A stretch of DNA of 64,000 bases from Farysia itapuensis (taxonomy: Eukaryota > Basidiomycota > Ustilaginomycetes > Ustilaginales > Ustilaginaceae): contig JALBYC010000020.1 in the NCBI GenBank assembly GCA_023212645.1, positions 1 through 64,000 of the forward strand. The letters are read 5' to 3'. Below the pieces are notes generated by a model. It made no database searches. It saw only the letters and a program-made list of their open reading frames with translations, and was not told the DNA's origin. Shown here one piece after another: positions 60,106 through 64,000 of this stretch; within the stretch, counting starts at the first letter, position 1; each line of letters begins with the position of its first letter. The position numbers and the translations under genes were made by a program.

Positions 60106-63100
60106 GTCAACGTGATGTGGTCAGGGAGGTGGGTAATCCGGTTTGGCTGGACGTGTTGTTGTAGCGAGTCAGGCGTGTTCCCTTGGTTTTCGGGGCAAGG
60201 AGACGGCAAAGACAGGAAGATGTGTTCTTCAGGTGAGAGCATATACTGCTCCTGGAATGCAGAGAGTGGCAGTGACGAGACCTAAGAAGGTCCCTACTCA
60301 ATTTGGAAGAGAAGTTCTGAGCGAAGAGAGGGTCAAGCCGGTCCAGAGAGGAATGAAGGCGTCTAACGGGCACCAAAGTGCTGGTGTATATGTACGATAT
60401 GGCGAGAGTGTATCAGAGGGTGCACCGTACTCTTGGTGCATGCAACTGCTGCATTCAGAAGAGGGTGGGCGGAGAATAAATGGCGGTCAATCTTTGATGA
60501 CACTGTTGATAGGTCGAGACTGGAAGCGGTCTGAGCGATTGTCCTTTCTCGGGAAGTCTTACTGCTACAAGACAATGGTATCACTGTGCTTGGCGACCAT
60601 AGCGCTGTCGTGTGGATGAAGTCGGAACAATAAAAGACTGGACGGTGGAGACATCAGCATACACCGGGTGCCCGGGAATGGTGCATCGCCACACAAAAAA
60701 AATGTAAAGGTGAAGGACAACATCGTACGTCCTATTGTGGCTTGCGGCTGGGTAGCTTTCGGCAGAGGCGCGCCTCTGCAGGGTTGGACTGCCTTGATCT
60801 TGAAGACGGGTATTCAAGAAACCCCCCATCCATTCACACTGGCACCCCACTCTGAGAAGCACACAAGCTGCAGGCCCTCTATACAAATTCTCTTCCAAAG
60901 TTTGACAACATAACAAAAGGGGCCACGGCACATTCGGACAGATCGGTCGAGAGTCGTAACCAAGGCAACAGTTTCATAGTCTGCTGGCCCTCAGGTAGAC
61001 CCGCAACCCAGATTCAAAAGTCAGTGTGAGGTAGCGGAGAACAGAGGTCATAAAGTAGCGAGCCGCTGCGGCTCCACAGCTTGGCAGCGCTCAAGAGAGA
61101 ACGGGGAGCCATTCCGTAATCGTCGTTCGGTTGATCGCAATTGATGCAGATCTGCAAACAAAGGACGGCGTGAAAACTGGGTGGTGGTGTCTACGGCTTT
61201 GTCAAAGTCAGACCGAATTCATGCGCCGGCAAACCCAGAACGTGGAAGAAAGGCTATGTCAGACTACGTGACAGGACCCCGAACCGAACCTATAAACCTA
61301 ATTCAATCTTTCCGCTGCTTTACCAAGGGTACACCTTTTTACCAGCGATTTTGTTCATCTAGACCTTGGCCCATCATAGTGAAAAGTCTCCCACAACCTG
61401 CTGTGACTCAGATCTGCCCGCACGATGGTAGACGATGCGAGGCAAGGTACGATTCTTTCAGAACATCTTGCTTGTGTAGTTCTTGCAGAAGCGTAAATCC
61501 CTAGCCATCTACCGAGTTCTGCACGGCGAGAAGCGGTTATGCACGGAGAAGGTGCGGTCGGCTCGCTAGGTGCGTCAGAGCCGTGCGTCTTACAGTCCTA
61601 GTTCCTTGCGTCGTGCGGAAAAGTGGCGGGGATAAGTTCCAGAGCGTCTTTTTAGTCGCGTACCTTTCCGTCTTTTGTGTACAGCCAATTAAAGGCAAAG
61701 TAAAACCGAGTCCATGTGGTCGTTGATGCTTCTATGCGCGGAACTCAAAAGAGAAGCCGTATGCTTGTTGGATCAATGTGTCTCATAGCATGTTAGCTCC
61801 GGCTGAGAATCAATATCGAATCGGTACGTGTCAGGAAGAGTGACACTGATGTGTCGTGGTACAGCGACTGATCGGAACGCCGAATCGTCATGTTCGTCGA
61901 GAACCATGCAATCAGTTCGGGCGGCGCCACTCTCTTCCATATGCTTACGGGGAGTTCAATGGCGGTCACCCAGAAGACAGTGCGATACGGGTTCCATTCG
62001 TGCCTCCTTGAATTTCTGATTCTCGACTGAGAGGACGAGACCATTGCCTTGGCAGACAGAAGCCCAAAGCGGAGTTTCAATCTTACCGCACACCCGGATT
62101 CTGGTAATCCGTTTAGCCATGTTGCCTAACAGCGGTGCCGAGTAGCCGATGCATGAACCGAGAGCCTGTTGGCTAGACAATGCCTTTTGATACGCAGGTG
62201 AGTCCGTTGAGGCTTCATACTCATTCACCAGCTCTTTTGCTGCTAAGCTCAGGGGGTCAGCTGGCTGTGGTTGCTTCGCCAAAACCAACGGCAACGGGGT
62301 AAGGCGTAGACCGGGGTCGGCAAGCACTAGTATACCGACAATCGATGCAAGATGAGCACAAGCGTGGGTAACGAAGCATCGAGTATGAGGAGCTCGATCT
62401 AGACTGGTAGCGGTCGGAATCGGATTCGGAGTGCTTCGCGTAAAAGAACAGAAAAGTTCAACCTGCTTTCAGCTTTTGCTCCGAATATCGAATACAATAC
62501 ACAGACATTGGACAAAGTTACAGATCGGCGTTTGAGAAAGAAAAAACTCCGACCAGGGTGGTACGCGTGGTTCGCGCGGCATCCACATTCACAATCTTGT
62601 AACCTTATCGGCCGCCGTCCCAACGCAGTGGTCGACACAAAGGAATCACAATGGGAGGAACCGCGGAGCGGACAGGGAAGCGCAGCGGTCGCGAACCGCG
62701 AGCCGCGACACGCGACTTATTGTTCCTTTTTTGATCTCTTCCCCTCGTAGTCCCTGGTCATGACTTTAACTCATACATGCTTGTGACTACGTGACCTGCG
62801 GTCTCGCGGCAGTCAGCTTGAAAGAGTTGGTTGCACACTTTGCGCTCAGCTCGGACGGAACATCGCCGCACACATCCTCGACCCACAAAGGACATACGTC
62901 CCTCTCGCTGATGCTGAAGCTCGAACAGTCGCAGCTCAACGCTGTGACTATACACGCTGCATAGTGCTGCAAGAAGGACGGAATGTTTTCATTGACGTGG
63001 CCACACAGAGATACTGTGTGCATGCGTGATGTTGTCAAGTAGGACATTAGCGAGGACAATCGACGAAGGGGCACATTGAGCAACTCGTGAGTGCATGTGC

Positions 63101-63156
63101 CCCTTTGCACGTCTACGAAGGACAGACTTCAATGAGCCAAGAAGGATCGTGCATCA
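60106..63156. promoter_or_regulatory. 3-kb upstream region of the HMG-box gene
   Basis: No supported gene lies here. It is the longest gap outside the subtelomere. Three ACAAAGG cores (61158, 62637, 62885) resemble sites for Ste11-type HMG proteins. A minus-strand frame at 61956-62327 with a hydrophobic start lacks an ATG and is not called. The GC-rich palindromic words near 62690-62712 are unexplained. It also contains the RIB7 3' flank. Confidence 0.5.
61157..61164 (+). promoter_or_regulatory. Candidate HMG-box site AACAAAGG
   Basis: AACAAAGG fits the (A/T)ACAAAG core bound by Ste11-family HMG boxes and differs by one base from the ACAAAGGGA pheromone response element known in Ustilago maydis. 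It lies about 1.05 kb upstream of the HMG-box gene start. Similar cores are at 62637-62643 and 62885-62891. Confidence 0.3.
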
Positions 63157-63897
63157 TCAGATCTCTGTTTGCACGGCTGAATCTTTGTTTTTTTGCCACA
63201 CTTTGACCGTGTCGATGCCAAAGCGCTCTTTGTCGCAGAGGGTCCAGAAAGGAAGACCATTGTCATCAGGAAGGTTGGCGGGGTAACCGAGTCCATCGAC
63301 ACCCACTTCGACGGGGGCGATGGTGACAAGCAATGTATCGACCAGCTGCTGCTGCTGCAAAAGGCTGGCAATCACTGCTGCGCCACCTTCGACCATCAGC
63401 CTCTGGATTCCAGCTGCCTGTATCTCCAAAAGTACAGTGGCCCAGTCGAGCTCTGTGCCGCTGATGGCATTGTTCAGACGGATTATTTTGGCACCCGCTT
63501 CTTCCAAAGACACCTGCTTTTGTTCCGGCGCATGTCTGTCGCATATCAGAAGTGGCTGACGGCCTGCTCCACTGGCATGGTTGCGTAGGAGTTTGCTCGT
63601 TAGTGGCATACGTAGCGCGGAGTCGAGCACGATTGGTCTTGGCAGGTGCGAGACTGAGGGAGGCACAGGCAGCAAACGCGCGTTAAGTTGTGGATCGTCA
63701 TTGAGCACAGTCCCGATGCCGACCAAAATGCCGTCGTGCATGGTACGCAGCTTGTGCGTCATGAGCATGCTCTCTTTGCAGCTCAAAGGCAGCTGCTTCT
63801 TGCCAGGTCCAGCAATCTTGCCGTCTGACGACTGAGCGAATGTCAAAGTCACGTGTGGACGAGCATCTTGACCGGTAGCGAAAAAGAGCCTGGGCAT
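63157..63897 (-). CDS. RIB7: Riboflavin-pathway diaminopyrimidine reductase
   Basis: The 246-residue protein equals yeast Rib7 (244) in length. It reduces the ribosyl side chain of the diamino-pyrimidinone phosphate using NADPH, the second step of fungal riboflavin synthesis. The DHFR-like fold shows RPHVTLTFAQSSDGKIAGPG, the MLMTHKLRTMHDGILVGIGTVLNDDPQLNAR signature, PIVLDSALRMP, and QRLMVEGGAAVIASLL. The ATG at 63897 is the first after an in-frame stop. The remaining 103 bp of the window are upstream sequence, in which no other gene was recognised. Confidence 0.95.
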   Translation of the reverse strand: MPRLFFATGQDARPHVTLTFAQSSDGKIAGPGKKQLPLSCKESMLMTHKLRTMHDGILVGIGTVLNDDPQLNARLLPVPPSVSHLPRPIVLDSALRMPLTSKLLRNHASGAGRQPLLICDRHAPEQKQVSLEEAGAKIIRLNNAISGTELDWATVLLEIQAAGIQRLMVEGGAAVIASLLQQQQLVDTLLVTIAPVEVGVDGLGYPANLPDDNGLPFWTLCDKERFGIDTVKVWQKNKDSAVQTEI

Positions 63898-64000
63898 ATC
63901 GTACCGAGGCTTGCTTCGCTATACTATGTGGCCGCGGGTGCAGATCTAAACGCACTTCAGCATTTGCTGAGACGCACAAGCTAGTGGCGATCTCACCAGG

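Noticed and set aside
61956..62327. Minus-strand frame with a hydrophobic start, resembling a small secreted protein
   Set aside because: There is no ATG in frame at a suitable position, and I could not find a convincing upstream exon. It would need transcript evidence.

Overview
This window is the left end of a fungal chromosome. It opens with about 40 bases of perfect CCCTAA telomere repeat, followed by about 6.5 kb of gene-poor subtelomere and then about 57 kb of dense, mostly single-copy eukaryotic genes. Three things point to a basidiomycete of the smut type (Ustilaginomycotina): short introns of mostly 57-106 bp with GTAAGT-like donors, a Ste11/Prf1-type HMG-box regulator, and multidomain housekeeping proteins of fungal architecture. 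The species cannot be fixed from the sequence alone. The placement rests on recognising protein families, not on any search.

Region by region. 1-6.5 kb: telomere; an OrsD-like zinc-finger reading frame cut off by the telomere; short tandem repeats; a perfect hairpin; the C-terminal remnant of a LINE-type retrotransposon; then about 4.3 kb with no convincing gene. 6.5-13 kb: mitofusin FZO1, a three-exon ABM monooxygenase, a vacuolar PQ-loop transporter with a 6-nt microexon, and a SARAF-like protein. 13.9-20.7 kb: NAD-glutamate dehydrogenase followed by a single-chain acyl-CoA carboxylase. 21.2-26 kb: ribosomal protein uL23, a DCAF4-like WD-repeat protein, a small type I membrane protein and proteasome subunit alpha5. 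26.4-32.2 kb: a secreted alpha/beta hydrolase, then a divergent pair made of a secreted intradiol dioxygenase and a carboxymuconolactone decarboxylase/enol-lactonase fusion. This pair looks like a small aromatic-degradation module sharing one promoter. 32.5-46.7 kb: ribosomal protein uL22, the HEN1 small-RNA methyltransferase, an assembly gap, SWR1 subunit YL1/Swc2, a DMGDH-like FAD oxidoreductase, splicing factor Cwf18/CCDC12, ADE4, methionine aminopeptidase 2 and a macro-domain protein. 46.8-49.8 kb: three neighbouring mitochondrial-membrane genes (MGR2, an AIM25-like scramblase, COA3). 50-57.7 kb: NTO1/BRPF chromatin reader, SNARE USE1, histidyl-tRNA synthetase with two likely start sites, and NEDD8/RUB1. 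58.2-64 kb: an HMG-box regulator with a 3-kb upstream region, then RIB7.

Most genes are arranged as divergent or convergent neighbours with 60-300 bp between them, so promoters are often shared. Introns were placed by hand from splice sites, frame continuity and family conservation. Exon coordinates are given in each entry. No tRNA, rRNA or CRISPR was found. The items I consider most worth follow-up are the telomere-capped broken gene, the microexon, the aromatic-degradation module with its promoter palindrome, HEN1 in a smut-like genome, and the HMG-box gene with its upstream ACAAAGG sites.
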